A stretch of 64,000 nt of DNA from Trebonia sp963767685 (GCA_963767685.1 CAVYEZ010000005.1:1488001-1552000); one strand, 5' to 3'. Shown: positions 8,570 to 18,132, numbered from the stretch's first letter. The notes: a model not told the origin generated them from the sequence alone. Translations and numbers: made by a program.

Positions 8570-9285
8570 TAGAATTAAGGGTGGCTACCGACCGTTCTCA
8601 CCTGGGGGCCCTGGCGACGACCAGCGCGCCCTCGCGGGCCGAGCAGCTCGCGGCCGCCGTGGAGGCCCGCCTCCACGATGAGGGACTTGCCCCCGGAACC
8701 GCGCTGGGCACCCTCGATGACCTGCAGGCTGGAAGCGGCTTCTCGCGTCCGACGGTCAACGAGGCAGTGCGGCTGCTGCGTGACCGCGGAGTCATCCAGA
8801 TCAAGCCGGGCCGCGGCGGCGGCCTGTTCGCCGCCGAACGCGGCCCGGTTGTCCGGCTACGGCACACCCTGCTCACGGTGGATGAAGAACCCACCACGGT
8901 GGCGGACGCGATCGAGCTGCGCGAGCACCTGGAGCTGCTGATCGACCTGGGCGCCGCACGCTGCCGGTCCACGCGAGATACCGCTGAGCTGAGCGCCATC
9001 GCCGGCCGGATGGGCCAGGCGGAGGACTGGCCGGCCTTCATGGGCCTCAACTGGGCGCTCCACGAGCGGATCGCCGCGATCTCCCCTAACGCCATGGCCC
9101 GGGCCGTCTACGTCGGCACGCTTGGGCACGTCAACACCTCGTCGGCTTCCTACGCCGACGGCGCCGACTGGCGCGCTTACCGTCGTGAACGTCATCACGT
9201 CCACGTCGAGCTCGTCGAGGCGATCGTGAGTGGCGACGAAAACCGCGTCAGCGCCGCCGTCGATCGTCACCGCTCCTCATCTTGA
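8566..9285 (+). CDS. GntR/FCD family transcriptional regulator
   Basis: The 239-residue regulator has an N-terminal winged helix (SRPTVNEAVRLLRDRGVIQIKPGRGGGLF, residues about 62-90) and an FCD-type helical sensor domain with AIELREHLELLIDLGAA and the metal-type histidines WALHERI and HVHVELVEAI. FCD regulators usually control sugar-acid, fatty-acid or aromatic-acid catabolism. The start is uncertain: ATG 8566 lies in an inverted repeat, and GTG 8581 is an in-frame alternative whose AAGG is very close. The likely target is unknown; the next gene downstream on this strand is far away. Confidence 0.85.
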   Translation: MVELRVATDRSHLGALATTSAPSRAEQLAAAVEARLHDEGLAPGTALGTLDDLQAGSGFSRPTVNEAVRLLRDRGVIQIKPGRGGGLFAAERGPVVRLRHTLLTVDEEPTTVADAIELREHLELLIDLGAARCRSTRDTAELSAIAGRMGQAEDWPAFMGLNWALHERIAAISPNAMARAVYVGTLGHVNTSSASYADGADWRAYRRERHHVHVELVEAIVSGDENRVSAAVDRHRSSS

Positions 9286-9289
9286 CTAC

Positions 9290-9510
9290 TCCCCGCCCTG
9301 AAGGGCAGGGATTCCGGCTCTCACGGGCCGGGGCTCCTGTTTCACGGCCGACCGCACCCGGGAGGACGGAATGTCTGACACCAGCTCGGCAGGCATCGCC
9401 CGGACTGCTCCGGGCTACGGCAAGACCTGCCGCAAGGATGTTCTTGGCGGCGTTCACGTCCCGATCGTGCCGGGTGCCGCAGGTCTTCGTCGTGGAGAAT
9501 GACCGGCCCG
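9290..9510 (-). mobile_element. TnpB (IS605/IS200-type) 3' remnant
   Basis: The minus frame reads KTCGTRHDRDVNAAKNILAA, the RuvC-III end of a TnpB/OrfB protein with its catalytic Asp and the last zinc-ribbon Cys. It is followed by the typical RESRNPCPSGRGV tail. The DNA at 9291-9310 is a GCCCT-GA-AGGGC hairpin, as at the right end of these elements. The rest of tnpB and any tnpA are missing, so the element is dead. Confidence 0.75.
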
Positions 9511-9594
9511 GCTAGGGCGGCAGGGCGGTCGACTGTGATGCGGCCGCTCCCGGCCCCAGATGCCGAGATCCGTTCGGTGTCGCTGCGGGTTGGG

Positions 9595-11190
9595 TCACGG
9601 CCTGGTTCTCGCGGTCTCGACCTCGATCAGGGCCGGCTTGCCGCTGGCGAGGGCCGACTTGAACGCCGCGGCGAAGTCCCCGACGGTGCTGACCGACGCG
9701 GCGTTCATGCCGTAGCCTCGCGCGATCAGGGTGAAGTCGATGCCGGGGACGTCCATCCCGGGGACCTCGCCGGCGTCGAGGATCTCGGCGAACCAGCGCA
9801 GTGCCCCGTAGGTCCCGTTCTTGAGGATGACCGTGATGACCGGGATGTCGTAGTGGGCGGCCGTCCACAGCGCGGTGATCCCGTAGTTCGCCGAGCCGTC
9901 GCCGATGAGCGCGACGACCTGCCGTTCCGGACGGGCGAGCTGGGCACCGACCGCGGCCGGCAGCCCGAATCCCAGGCCGCCGCCCGCCGCGATCAGCACG
10001 CTGCCGGGCTGCCCGGCGTCAAGCTGCCGCCAGAACGCGCCCGGCGTGGAGGTCGACTCATTGACCCAGACCGTGTCGGCCGGCGCGAGCGCGCGCAGCT
10101 CGGCGAACAGCTCCTCCGGCTCGACCCGGCTGCCCGAGGCCGGCGGCTCCGGGAAGGCCGACAGTGGCGGCAGCGGCGCCCGGCGGGCCGGCGTGACCGC
10201 GCCGGCCAGCCGGGCCACGGTGTCGCGGATCCCGGCGACGAACGCTTCCCCCGCCGGCGCCCGGGACGCCTCGCCCGGATCGCTCGTGACGTGCAGCAGC
10301 CGCACCCCGGGCGCCAGGTACTGCCCCGGCTCGTACTGGTGGTAGCGGAACACCGGCGCGCCGAGCACCAGGATCAGGTCGTGCCCGGCCAGCGCCTGCG
10401 TCACTCCCCGCACCGACGCGGGCAGCGGGCCGCGGAAGCCGGGGTGCCGGGTCGGGAACGGGCACCGCGACCCCGCCGGCGCCAGCCACACCGGCGCGCC
10501 CAGCGCGTCCGCCAGCCGCACCGCCTCCCCGTTGGCGGACTCCGCGTCCACCTCCGGTCCCAGCACCAGCACCGGGCTGGCCGCCTCGTCCAGCGCGGCG
10601 GCCAGCTCGGACAGCTGCGCCGCGCTCAGGCAGCTTCCCGCCGCGGTCCGCCGGAGCAGCAGGTGCGCCGCCTCCGGCGGCGCCTCCCGCCCCCAGTCGT
10701 CGTACGGCACCGACAAGAACACCGGGCCCCGGGCCGGCAGCATCGCGGTGTGGATCGCCTGGCTGAACGCCCTCGGCACGTCCTCGGCGCAGGCCGGCTG
10801 GCAGCTCCACTTCACCAGCGGGCTCAGCATGGCTTCCGGACCGGTGACCGACAGCATCGTCTCCTGCCCCACGGTGCTGCGGACCTGCTGCCCCGCCATC
10901 ACCACCAGCGGGCTGTGCGAGTACACCGAGTTCGTCAGGACGCCCATCGCGTTGCCGGTCCCCGCCGCCGCGTGCAGGTTCACCAGCACGGGCACGCCGA
11001 GCGACTGCGAGTACCCGTCCGCCATCGCCAGCACCGCGCCCTCGTGCAACCCCAGCACGTAGCGGAAGTCAGCCGGCATGCCCGCCAGGAACGGCAGCTC
11101 GTTCGAACCCGGGTTACCGAAGATCGTCGTCAGGCCCCGCGCCCGCAACAGCTCATAGGTGATGTCACGCACGCTCGTCATAGCCCGCAC
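9595..11190 (-). CDS. mdlC: Benzoylformate decarboxylase-like ThDP enzyme
   Basis: This 531-residue thiamine-diphosphate enzyme closely follows the benzoylformate decarboxylase pattern: IFGNPGSNELPFL with the active-site Ser, LGLHEGAVLAMADGY with the cofactor-activating Glu, NLHAAAGTGNAMG with the active-site His, and VKWS. The C-terminal cofactor domain has GDGSANYGI and ends its motif at LKNGTYG. The three-domain length is complete. It would convert a 2-oxo acid such as benzoylformate to an aldehyde and CO2. The start is GTG 11190, or ATG 11181 in the same frame. Operator site 2 lies about 120-135 bp upstream. The family is firm; the substrate is inferred. Confidence 0.85.
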   Translation of the reverse strand: MRAMTSVRDITYELLRARGLTTIFGNPGSNELPFLAGMPADFRYVLGLHEGAVLAMADGYSQSLGVPVLVNLHAAAGTGNAMGVLTNSVYSHSPLVVMAGQQVRSTVGQETMLSVTGPEAMLSPLVKWSCQPACAEDVPRAFSQAIHTAMLPARGPVFLSVPYDDWGREAPPEAAHLLLRRTAAGSCLSAAQLSELAAALDEAASPVLVLGPEVDAESANGEAVRLADALGAPVWLAPAGSRCPFPTRHPGFRGPLPASVRGVTQALAGHDLILVLGAPVFRYHQYEPGQYLAPGVRLLHVTSDPGEASRAPAGEAFVAGIRDTVARLAGAVTPARRAPLPPLSAFPEPPASGSRVEPEELFAELRALAPADTVWVNESTSTPGAFWRQLDAGQPGSVLIAAGGGLGFGLPAAVGAQLARPERQVVALIGDGSANYGITALWTAAHYDIPVITVILKNGTYGALRWFAEILDAGEVPGMDVPGIDFTLIARGYGMNAASVSTVGDFAAAFKSALASGKPALIEVETARTRP

Positions 11191-11285
11191 ATCCCCGGAC
11201 GTCCGTCCGCGGCACAGGCACCTAGAGCGAGATTCACAACGATCAATGCTTTCTCCCTTGAGTCAGCCAGGAACGGCCGGGCGCA

Positions 11286-11326
11286 CCGGTACAGCAACCA
11301 TCCAATAATTGACGAATGTTTGTCAA
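11286..11326 (-). promoter_or_regulatory. Shared bipartite operator, site 2
   Basis: TTGACGAATGTTTGTCAA (11309-11326, plus strand) is an 18-bp palindrome with one mismatch. On the minus strand it is followed after 7 bp by ATGGTTGCTGTACCGG (11286-11301). It lies between the decarboxylase gene and the 3' end of the TetR gene, in position to control the decarboxylase. Confidence 0.68.
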
Positions 11327-11375
11327 TACTCAGCCCGCTACCAACCGGCCGGCCGGTTGCCCGTCCGCCGTACCC

Positions 11376-12059
11376 TCACGGGTCCTGGGCCCGGGGCGGC
11401 TCCGGGCCGGACCCGGGTCCCGGCCCGCCCAGGGCCGCGATGATCCGGGCGAGCTGGTCGGCGTACAGGTTACTGAACGTGCTCGAGGAGGGGTCCAGGC
11501 CCACGAAGGCGCGGGCGAACGCCGGGAGGATGGCCGGGGCGATGGTGGCGGCGAACAGGGCCAGGGTGAGGGCGCCGACGTCGAGGTCGTCGCTGATCTC
11601 GCCGCGCTTCTGCCGCAGCCGGGTCTTCTCGACGATCTCGATCAGGCGGGCGACGCGCCCGTCGCTGATCGGGAAGCCCCCGTCGAGCGCCTCGCGGACC
11701 AGCGTCCGTGCCCAGGCCTCGTCCCCGTGCACCTCGCGCACGAACGACCTGGCGAGCTCGGCCATCGGCTGCGGCCCGGACACCAGCTCGGCGCTGCGGT
11801 CCAGCCAGCGCTCGCTCAGCGCGTCGTACAGGCCCTTCTTGCCGCCGAAATGATAGGTGATCAGCTGATGGCCGACACCCGCCGCGGCCGCGATCCGCGT
11901 GACCCGGGCACCGTCGTAGCCGTGCCGGCTGAATTCCTCCGCCGCCGCTTCCAGCAGCAGCCGACGGGTACGCTCGGGATCCTGCTTGCGGCGCGGATCA
12001 GGCGACCGCCGCCGCGGCCGGCCGACCGCCCGGGCCCCTGATGAATCCTTGACCGCCAT
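11376..12059 (-). CDS. TetR family regulator (copy 1)
   Basis: The 227-residue TetR protein has an N-terminal helix-turn-helix (RTRRLLLEAAAEEFSRHGYD, then VTRIAAAAGVGHQLITYHFG, about residues 29-68). Its ligand domain is nearly the same as that of copy 2 (33378-34010) and of the fragment at 24-168. ATG 12059 gives MAVKDSSG. The gene is divergent from the serine hydrolase at 12358, with operator site 3 between them. Inference: it and copy 2 bind the shared operator. Confidence 0.88.
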   Translation of the reverse strand: MAVKDSSGARAVGRPRRRSPDPRRKQDPERTRRLLLEAAAEEFSRHGYDGARVTRIAAAAGVGHQLITYHFGGKKGLYDALSERWLDRSAELVSGPQPMAELARSFVREVHGDEAWARTLVREALDGGFPISDGRVARLIEIVEKTRLRQKRGEISDDLDVGALTLALFAATIAPAILPAFARAFVGLDPSSSTFSNLYADQLARIIAALGGPGPGSGPEPPRAQDP

Positions 12060-12267
12060 CACCTCATTATACCCGCCGGTAGGGCCGACAGCGGTCCAGC
12101 GCATGATCAGCGCTGCTTCCCGGCGTCCCTGGACTCGGGCTGCTCACACATTTGCGGGCACCGCCGGGCGGCGGGCTTGCGCGGCTTCGCCCACCGCCCT
12201 CGGCATCCTCGTTGCCCGTCCGGTGAACACGAGGGCTGCAGCCATCCAACGGGCCAGCCAACGCCTA

Positions 12268-12308
12268 TTGACAAACTATTGTCCTGGAGGAATCGTTTGG
12301 GGTCATGA
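12268..12308 (+). promoter_or_regulatory. Shared bipartite operator, site 3
   Basis: TTGACAAACTATTGTCCT (12268-12285) is followed after 6 bp by ATCGTTTGGGGTCATGA (12292-12308). It sits in the divergent region between TetR copy 1 and the serine hydrolase gene. Confidence 0.62.
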
Positions 12309-12357
12309 TGCGCGGCTGAGCGGTATGGCGGAGACCTCGCCCAGCACAAGGAGAACC

Positions 12358-13497
12358 ATGGCAGAGATCAGCAAACTCACCGCGGTAGTCGAAAGGGCCG
12401 TCTCAGACGGCCGCGTGCCGGGCGCGGTCGTCGTCGTACGGGCGGGCGGCGAACTCCTGCACCGCAGCGCCTGCGGCGTGCTGGACGCCGAGACCGGTTA
12501 CCCGCTCCGGCACGACAGCGTGCTGTGGCTCGCCTCCTTGTCCAAAGTGGTCGGTGCCGCCGCGGTGCTCATGCTCGCCGACGAGGGCCGGCTCGACATC
12601 GCCGATCCCGTCAGCCGCTACATTCCCGAATTCGCCGTCCCCGGACGGGTCCGGGTGCTGCGGCCGGGCTCACCGTCCCCGGTCATCACCCCGCACGGCC
12701 CGCCGCCTGAGCCGCGGCCCGAGTTCGACATCGTCCCGGCCGCACGCGAGCTGACCCTGTTCGACCTGCTGACCCACACCGGCGGCCTGCAAAGCCTGCT
12801 GATCTGGAACTCCGGCTTCGTCCCGCCGTCGCCTGGGCAGACGCTCGCGGACTACGTGCCGCGCCTGGCCGGGCTGCCGCGGGACTTCCAAGCCGGGCAG
12901 CGATGGGCCTACAGCAACGCCGGGTCGTTCGACGTCCTTTCCCGCGTCGTCGAGGTCGCATCGGGGCAAGACCTCGGAACGGTCTTGCGCACCAGGCTGT
13001 TCGAGCCACTCGGCATGACCTCCACGGGCTTCGGCCTCGGCGGGCACGAGCGTGCCCTGCCCCTGCCTCCGTCAGCCGCCGACGACCCGGTCCTGCGCGG
13101 CACGACCTTCCGCAGCGCCTCCGCCGGACTCTGGAGCACGGCCGAGGACTACCTCGCCTTCGCCGAGATGCTGGGCAACGGCGGCGTGTACGACGGGCAG
13201 CGCCTGCTGTCGGAGAAGGCGGTCCGCCGCATGACCACCCATCAGACCGGCGCCCTGTGCCCGCCGGGGCTAAACGGGCGTGCACCCGCGACCGGCATCG
13301 GTTTCGGGTTCGCGGTCGCGATCGTGGACGACCCGGCCTCGGCCGGCGAAACGCTGCCCGCCGGCACCTTCGGCTGGGACGGTGTGGGCATCCGCCGCTG
13401 CTGGATCTCCCCCACCGGCTGGTCGCTGTTCCTCTATGCACCCGATATCTCGGTCCAGCGCGAGATCGAGGCGGCCGTGACGACGGCCCTCACGTGA
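12358..13497 (+). CDS. Serine hydrolase, class C beta-lactamase/esterase fold
   Basis: The 379-residue protein carries the SxxK nucleophile motif in WLASLSKVVG (about residue 60) and the YxN motif in WAYSNAGSFDVL, plus LTHTGGL. No signal peptide is seen, which favours an intracellular esterase or lactonase of the EstB type over a secreted beta-lactamase. ATG 12358 follows AAGGAG. It is divergent from TetR copy 1 and carries operator site 3, so it may hydrolyse an ester or lactone intermediate in the same pathway. Confidence 0.85.
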   Translation: MAEISKLTAVVERAVSDGRVPGAVVVVRAGGELLHRSACGVLDAETGYPLRHDSVLWLASLSKVVGAAAVLMLADEGRLDIADPVSRYIPEFAVPGRVRVLRPGSPSPVITPHGPPPEPRPEFDIVPAARELTLFDLLTHTGGLQSLLIWNSGFVPPSPGQTLADYVPRLAGLPRDFQAGQRWAYSNAGSFDVLSRVVEVASGQDLGTVLRTRLFEPLGMTSTGFGLGGHERALPLPPSAADDPVLRGTTFRSASAGLWSTAEDYLAFAEMLGNGGVYDGQRLLSEKAVRRMTTHQTGALCPPGLNGRAPATGIGFGFAVAIVDDPASAGETLPAGTFGWDGVGIRRCWISPTGWSLFLYAPDISVQREIEAAVTTALT

Positions 13498-13572
13498 GCG
13501 ACAGAAGCCTGTCGGTGCACGATGCGCTCGCGAGGTCATGCCGCAGGTCCGCGACCGGTCGGCGATTCCGGA

Positions 13573-14235
13573 CTAGCAGCGCGTTCCCGCGGCGTGCCGG
13601 AAGCAGGTTCCTTCCGGCGATCCGTCGCAGGCGACCGCCGAGACGACGAAGTCGGCCACCGAGTCGGCCACTTCCTCAGCGGTGTGCGGGCCGCCGGGCT
13701 GATACCACTGGTAGATGGCGTTGGCCGTGGAGAACATCTCGATGGAAGCCAGCCGGGGGTCGATCAGCTGGCACACGGCGTGCTCGGCGAGGCCGTCCGC
13801 GAGCAGCTGGCGGACGAACGCCTCGATGTCGTCGCGGACCTTGACGATCTGCCGACGGCGGTCGGCGGACAGGTGGCCCAGGTCCCGGTAGATGAGCGTC
13901 GACTTCTCAAGGTGGTCGGTGTTGACGCGCACATGGCCGGTGAAGTACCGCCGCAGCCGCTCAAGGGCCGGTCCTTCCAGCGCCTGGGCGTGCCGCAGGT
14001 TGTCCAGGGTCAGGTCGTGCGCCTCGACGATGATCGCGTGCAGCAGGTCCTCTTTGTTCTGGACGTAGTGGTACAGGCTGCCCTTGGTGATGCCGAGCGC
14101 AGCCGCGACATCCCCGACCGAGGCCTCCGAGTAGCCCAGACGGTAGAAGACCTGGGCCGAGACGTCGATCACCTCCTGCCAGCGACGGCTCGCCGCGCCA
14201 GCGCCAGCGGTCTTGCGCTCCTCAGCCGTTGTCAT
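13573..14235 (-). CDS. TetR family regulator
   Basis: This 220-residue TetR protein has the helix-turn-helix ASVGDVAAALGITKGSLYHYVQNKEDLL, resembling regulators of fatty-acid and sterol-type catabolism. ATG 14235 has GGAGG at the right distance; ATG 14241 is too close to it. It lies downstream of the DUF3500 gene on the same strand, with 38 bp between them. It is unrelated in detail to the two operator-linked TetR copies. A likely target is the divergent acyl-CoA cluster starting at 16458. Confidence 0.88.
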   Translation of the reverse strand: MTTAEERKTAGAGAASRRWQEVIDVSAQVFYRLGYSEASVGDVAAALGITKGSLYHYVQNKEDLLHAIIVEAHDLTLDNLRHAQALEGPALERLRRYFTGHVRVNTDHLEKSTLIYRDLGHLSADRRRQIVKVRDDIEAFVRQLLADGLAEHAVCQLIDPRLASIEMFSTANAIYQWYQPGGPHTAEEVADSVADFVVSAVACDGSPEGTCFRHAAGTRC

Positions 14236-14273
14236 CGGCATCCCTCCTTCCTGTTGGCATAGACCAGCCGGCT

Positions 14274-15482
14274 TCAGCGGTGATGCCGAGCGTAGTGCCG
14301 GCGCAGGAGATCTCTACCGTAGTCCCCGCCGTTGGGCGTGCGCACGATCGTGTGCACGTGGAACGGCTCCGGCTCGTCGTTGTCGAGGAAGATGCCGGGG
14401 TGGTTGTCGTATTCGACGAGCAGGACCGGGCTGTGCACCCGGTAGTAGAACGGGGCGCCCTCGTCCCAGGTCCCGATCCAGGCGAGGTGAGTCTGGCCGA
14501 GGTGCCTGGCCACCTCCGTGCGCCGGCGCACGCGGGGACCCTCCGGCAGGGCTTCAAGGTAGGGCTCGATGAGTGCCAGCAGCAGTTCCCGCTGCCCGGC
14601 CGTCAGATCCTCGCCGGCCAGCCCCGCGTACGGCAGCACGAGGTTGTCCCGCCCGGCACCGGCGCGGTGCCGCCCGTCCACGATCCCCGCCAGCTCATGC
14701 GGCAGGTCCGCGGACAGCATCGACGGATGCAGCAGGGCCCGCCCCCGCTGCACCGCGCTGAGGGATTCCATCAGTTCCCGCCCGCGGCGCTGATGCTCGG
14801 CGAACACCGTCTCCCCGCCGAACTCGACGCCGAGGAACGCCGGGGTCAGCACCAGCTGGCCGCCGGCGAACACGCAGTGCAGGTCCACGTGGTGTCCCTG
14901 CAGCTGCCAGCCCCAGGGCTGGTCGGGTGACGGCTCGCCGAAGATGGTGAACCAGTAGCAGTACTCGGTCAGGGTGTCGGCATAGGCCCCGATCAGCTCC
15001 CCTAGCTCGCCGTTGAGCCGCATGGCGTGCCGCGCCCGGTTGAACCCCGCCGCCGCCATGGAGGCCTCGATCACGGCGAGGGCCGCCTTCCGCTCGGCTT
15101 CGGGCAGCTCTTGCAGGAGCAGTCCGTGCTCGGGGAAGGTCAGGAACGCGTTGATCCACAGGCGCCACTCGGCCGCCTCAAGCGGCAGCACTGCCCTCGC
15201 CCGCTCCTCGGCCGCCAGGCCTGCCAGGTAGGCGCGTGCCTCTTGCGCGGCGGCCGCCGTGGGAGCACCCTCGTCGGCGAGTTCGAACAGGCCTGGAATG
15301 CGGCTGCCGCCCGTTGTGACGCCGACGAAGGGCTGTTCCGCGCCTTCCGCGACGGGCGGCAGCTCCGCGTCGCCGACCAGCGCGAGCATCGCGGCCACCC
15401 CGGCCGCGTCGGTGAAGTCGACCGCGCCCCGCCGCAGCGGCAGGTTCGCCGGGCGAGGCCCGTACCCACGCAGCCCGGTCAC
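14274..15482 (-). CDS. DUF3500 domain protein
   Basis: The 402-residue protein matches the DUF3500 pattern: PWGWQLQGHHVDLHCVF, VLTPAFLGVEFGG and a C-terminal HVHTIVRTPNGGDYGRDLL. The repeated His and Trp residues suggest a metal- or haem-like site, but the function of the family is not known to me. The GTG start overlaps the cupin gene stop by 4 bp, so the two are translationally coupled. Confidence 0.83.
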   Translation of the reverse strand: MTGLRGYGPRPANLPLRRGAVDFTDAAGVAAMLALVGDAELPPVAEGAEQPFVGVTTGGSRIPGLFELADEGAPTAAAAQEARAYLAGLAAEERARAVLPLEAAEWRLWINAFLTFPEHGLLLQELPEAERKAALAVIEASMAAAGFNRARHAMRLNGELGELIGAYADTLTEYCYWFTIFGEPSPDQPWGWQLQGHHVDLHCVFAGGQLVLTPAFLGVEFGGETVFAEHQRRGRELMESLSAVQRGRALLHPSMLSADLPHELAGIVDGRHRAGAGRDNLVLPYAGLAGEDLTAGQRELLLALIEPYLEALPEGPRVRRRTEVARHLGQTHLAWIGTWDEGAPFYYRVHSPVLLVEYDNHPGIFLDNDEPEPFHVHTIVRTPNGGDYGRDLLRRHYARHHR

Positions 15483-16324
15483 CGCTGGCCCGCCGCTGAC
15501 GCTGACTCCGTGCTCACGCTGGTGCCAGCGTGGTCATCGCCGTTGACGGCGAACGTCACGCCGCGGTCCCAGGGTTTGCCCGGCTCCGGGGCCGGCGCCA
15601 GCACCGAGATGTGCCTCTCGGTGACCGCGCCCTCGTTGTACTGCCGGTGCGGCACCCCCGCGGGCAGGATGACCAGCGTCTCGGGCTCCACGACGTGTTT
15701 CTCGAGTGCCACCTCGACGGTGAGCTGCCCCTCGAGCACCAGGTAGTACTGGTCGAACTCATGGACGTGCGCGCCCGGCCCGGCGCTGCCTGGATCGACT
15801 TCCATGTAGTTGACGACGCAGCGGCGGGCGCCCGACGCCTCGTCCGCGAGCGGCTGCACCCGCAGGCCGGGCAGCGGCTCGCCGAGGGCCGCGCGGTCAA
15901 CCCGCCGCACCCATCCCGGCTGGCTCGCCCTATATTCATCCGGCACGGAGGCGGGCGACTCCACCGGGTAAGCGATCTGCGCCATCGGGGCAGGCGCCGG
16001 GATGATCATCTCGAAGTGCGTCTCGGTCCCCGGCCCCTCGTTCCAGTTGCAGTGCGCCAGGCCGGCCGGGATGAACACCAGGCTGCCCGCCGCAACCGGA
16101 TGGACGTCGTCGCCCAGCCGCACCTTCATCGAGCCGCGGACCAGGTAATACAGCTGGTCGCTGCGGTGGTAGTGCAGGCCCGGGCCGCAGCCGCCCTCCT
16201 CGATGTGGCTGGCGATCATCAGCCCGCTCTCCAGATGGGAGAGGAACTGCGCCCGGTAGCCGGGGTATCCGGTATCAATGGCCGCGTCGAGATCGAACGG
16301 GCGAATGTAACGGATTCGTGCCAT
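15479..16324 (-). CDS. Two-domain cupin protein
   Basis: The 281-residue protein has two cupin barrels. The first has the metal-type motif GLHYHRSDQLYYLVRGSMKV and FIPAGLAHCNWN. The second has GAHVHEFDQYYLVLEGQLTV and ILPAGVPHRQYN. Bicupins include gentisate-type dioxygenases and sugar-acid isomerases, so an oxygenase in ring cleavage is possible but unproven. ATG 16324. It heads the operon cupin-DUF3500-tetR. Confidence 0.85.
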   Translation of the reverse strand: MARIRYIRPFDLDAAIDTGYPGYRAQFLSHLESGLMIASHIEEGGCGPGLHYHRSDQLYYLVRGSMKVRLGDDVHPVAAGSLVFIPAGLAHCNWNEGPGTETHFEMIIPAPAPMAQIAYPVESPASVPDEYRASQPGWVRRVDRAALGEPLPGLRVQPLADEASGARRCVVNYMEVDPGSAGPGAHVHEFDQYYLVLEGQLTVEVALEKHVVEPETLVILPAGVPHRQYNEGAVTERHISVLAPAPEPGKPWDRGVTFAVNGDDHAGTSVSTESASAAGQR

Positions 16325-16392
16325 CGTCGGCCTCCAGCATGGATAGGGCGCGAGCGGGCCGTTCCCGGCTTCCCAGGCGGTCGCCCATCTTC

Positions 16393-16412
16393 CCGAACGG
16401 TCGTCCGGTTGG
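16393..16412. promoter_or_regulatory. Candidate TetR operator
   Basis: CCGAACGGTCGTCCGGTTGG is an imperfect palindrome (7 of 10 positions pair) in the divergent region between the cupin gene and the acyl-CoA synthetase gene. Its CCG-N-CGG character fits TetR-type operators, but this is only a candidate. Confidence 0.35.
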
Positions 16413-16457
16413 TAGCCTAGCCGGTGCCAGGCCCTAAGTGAAGTCCGGAGGTCATTG

Positions 16458-18129
16458 GTGCACGCATACCGCGACAAGCCGTGGCTTGCCCGTTACCGGG
16501 AGGGTCAGCCGGCCAGCATCGAGCCGGAGCACCACACGATGCTGGAGGTGTTCCGTGCCTCGGCCGCCCGCATGCCGGGACAGGTGGCCGTCCGGTATTT
16601 CGACGGCGAGCTCACCGTTGCCGATCTGGACCGGGCCTCGGACGCACTCGCGGCCGCCCTGGCGGATAGGGGTTTCCGGCCCGGTGACCGGTTGGCCGTC
16701 TTCACGCAGAACAACCCCGGCTTCGTCATCGGCCTGCTCGCCGCGTGGAAGGCGGGCGGCGCCGCGGTGCCGGTCAACGCCATGAACAAGGGCCGGGAAC
16801 TGGGGTACCTGCTCGCCGATTCCGGCGCGCGAGCACTGCTATGCCTAGACCGGCTGTACGTCACGGTCGCGCGCGAGGTCATCGCCTCCGGCCAGACCAG
16901 CGTGGACACGGTGATCACCACCTCCGAGTTGGACTGGCAGACCCGGGATGACAATCGGCTCCTTGAGGCACCGCGACTGCCGGTCCCGGGCGGCGCTCTC
17001 GACCTGCTGACCGTGGTCTCCGCCTACGCCGGGCAGCGGCCCGATGCGCCGCCGCCCAGGCCGGGCGATGTAGCGGTGCTCACCTACACCTCTGGGACCA
17101 CCGGCCGCCCGAAGGGCGCGATGAACACCCACGGCACGATGGTGTACGGCTGCTGCAACTTCCGCGAGTGGATGGACCTTTCCCCTTCCGACAGCGTGCT
17201 CGGAATCGCGCCGCTGTTCCACATCACCGGGCTGGTCGGCCACGTCGGCCTGTCCCTGCTGCTACCCTGCCCGCTGGTGCTGACCCACCGTTTCGACTCC
17301 GCGGTCATGCTGGACGCGCTGCGCGAGCACCGGCCGACCTTCACCGTCGCCGCGATCACCGCGCTCACCCGGCTGGCCGACGAGGCCAGCCAGCGCGGAG
17401 GACTTCTCCTCGCTGCGCGTCGTGTACTCGGGCGGCGCCCCGATCGCCCCCGCGGTGAACGAGGCGTTCCGCGCCAGGACCGGGATCTACATCCACAACA
17501 TCTACGGGCTGACCGAGACCAACTCGCCCACGCACGCCACGCCGCTCGGCGGGGTCGCCCCCGTCGATCCCGCGACGGGCGCCCTGTCGATCGGGGTGCC
17601 GGTCTTCGGCACCATCGCCCGCATCATCGGCGAGAACGGCGACGAGGCATGCGTCGGGGAGATTGGCGAGATCGCGATCAGCGGCCCGCAGGTCATCCCG
17701 GGCTACTGGAACCGCCCGGAGGAGTCGGCGCAGGCGCTGCCCGGCGGCGAGCTGCGCACCGGCGACATGGGTTTCATGGACCCATTCGGCTGGTTCTACC
17801 TCGTGGACCGCAAGAAGGACATGATCAACGCCGCCGGCTACAAGGTGTGGCCCCGCGAGGTCGAGGACCTGCTGTACGCCCACCCCGCGGTGCGGGAGGT
17901 GGCCGTGGTCGGCGTTCCCGACCCCTACCGCGGCGAGACGGTCAAGGCCTTCGTCTCGCTCCGCCCCGGCGTGACGGCCACGCCCGAGGAACTCATCCAG
18001 TACGGCAAGGACACCATGGCCGCCTACAAGTACCCCCGCATCGTGGAGATCATCGACGAGCTCCCCAAGACCCCGACCGGCAAGATCCTGCGCCGCGAAC
18101 TCAGGGACCAGCCCCAGGAAAGCAGGTAG
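16458..18129 (+). pseudogene. Acyl-CoA synthetase, frameshifted
   Basis: This AMP-forming ligase would activate an organic acid to its CoA thioester. GTG 16458 follows GGAGG by 7 bp. The first frame carries the AMP-binding loop LTYTSGTTGRPKGAM. It breaks near 17395-17405. The next frame resumes at EDFSSLRVVYSGGAPIAP and continues through YGLTETNSPTH, GDMGFMDPFGWFYLVDRKKDM and the C-terminal Lys motif PKTPTGKILRREL. The shift equals one extra base or two missing bases within a short GCGC run, so either a recent mutation or an assembly error is possible. Everything else is intact. The thiolase gene follows 3 bp later. Confidence 0.85.
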
Positions 18130-18132
18130 AAC

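Noticed and set aside
11100..11120. GTTCGAACCCGGGTTAC resembling a tRNA T-arm
   Set aside because: It falls inside the decarboxylase coding sequence, and no acceptor or anticodon arms can be built around it.
9499..11853. Plus-strand open frame of 784 codons
   Set aside because: It runs antisense through the decarboxylase and TetR genes and has no domain features.
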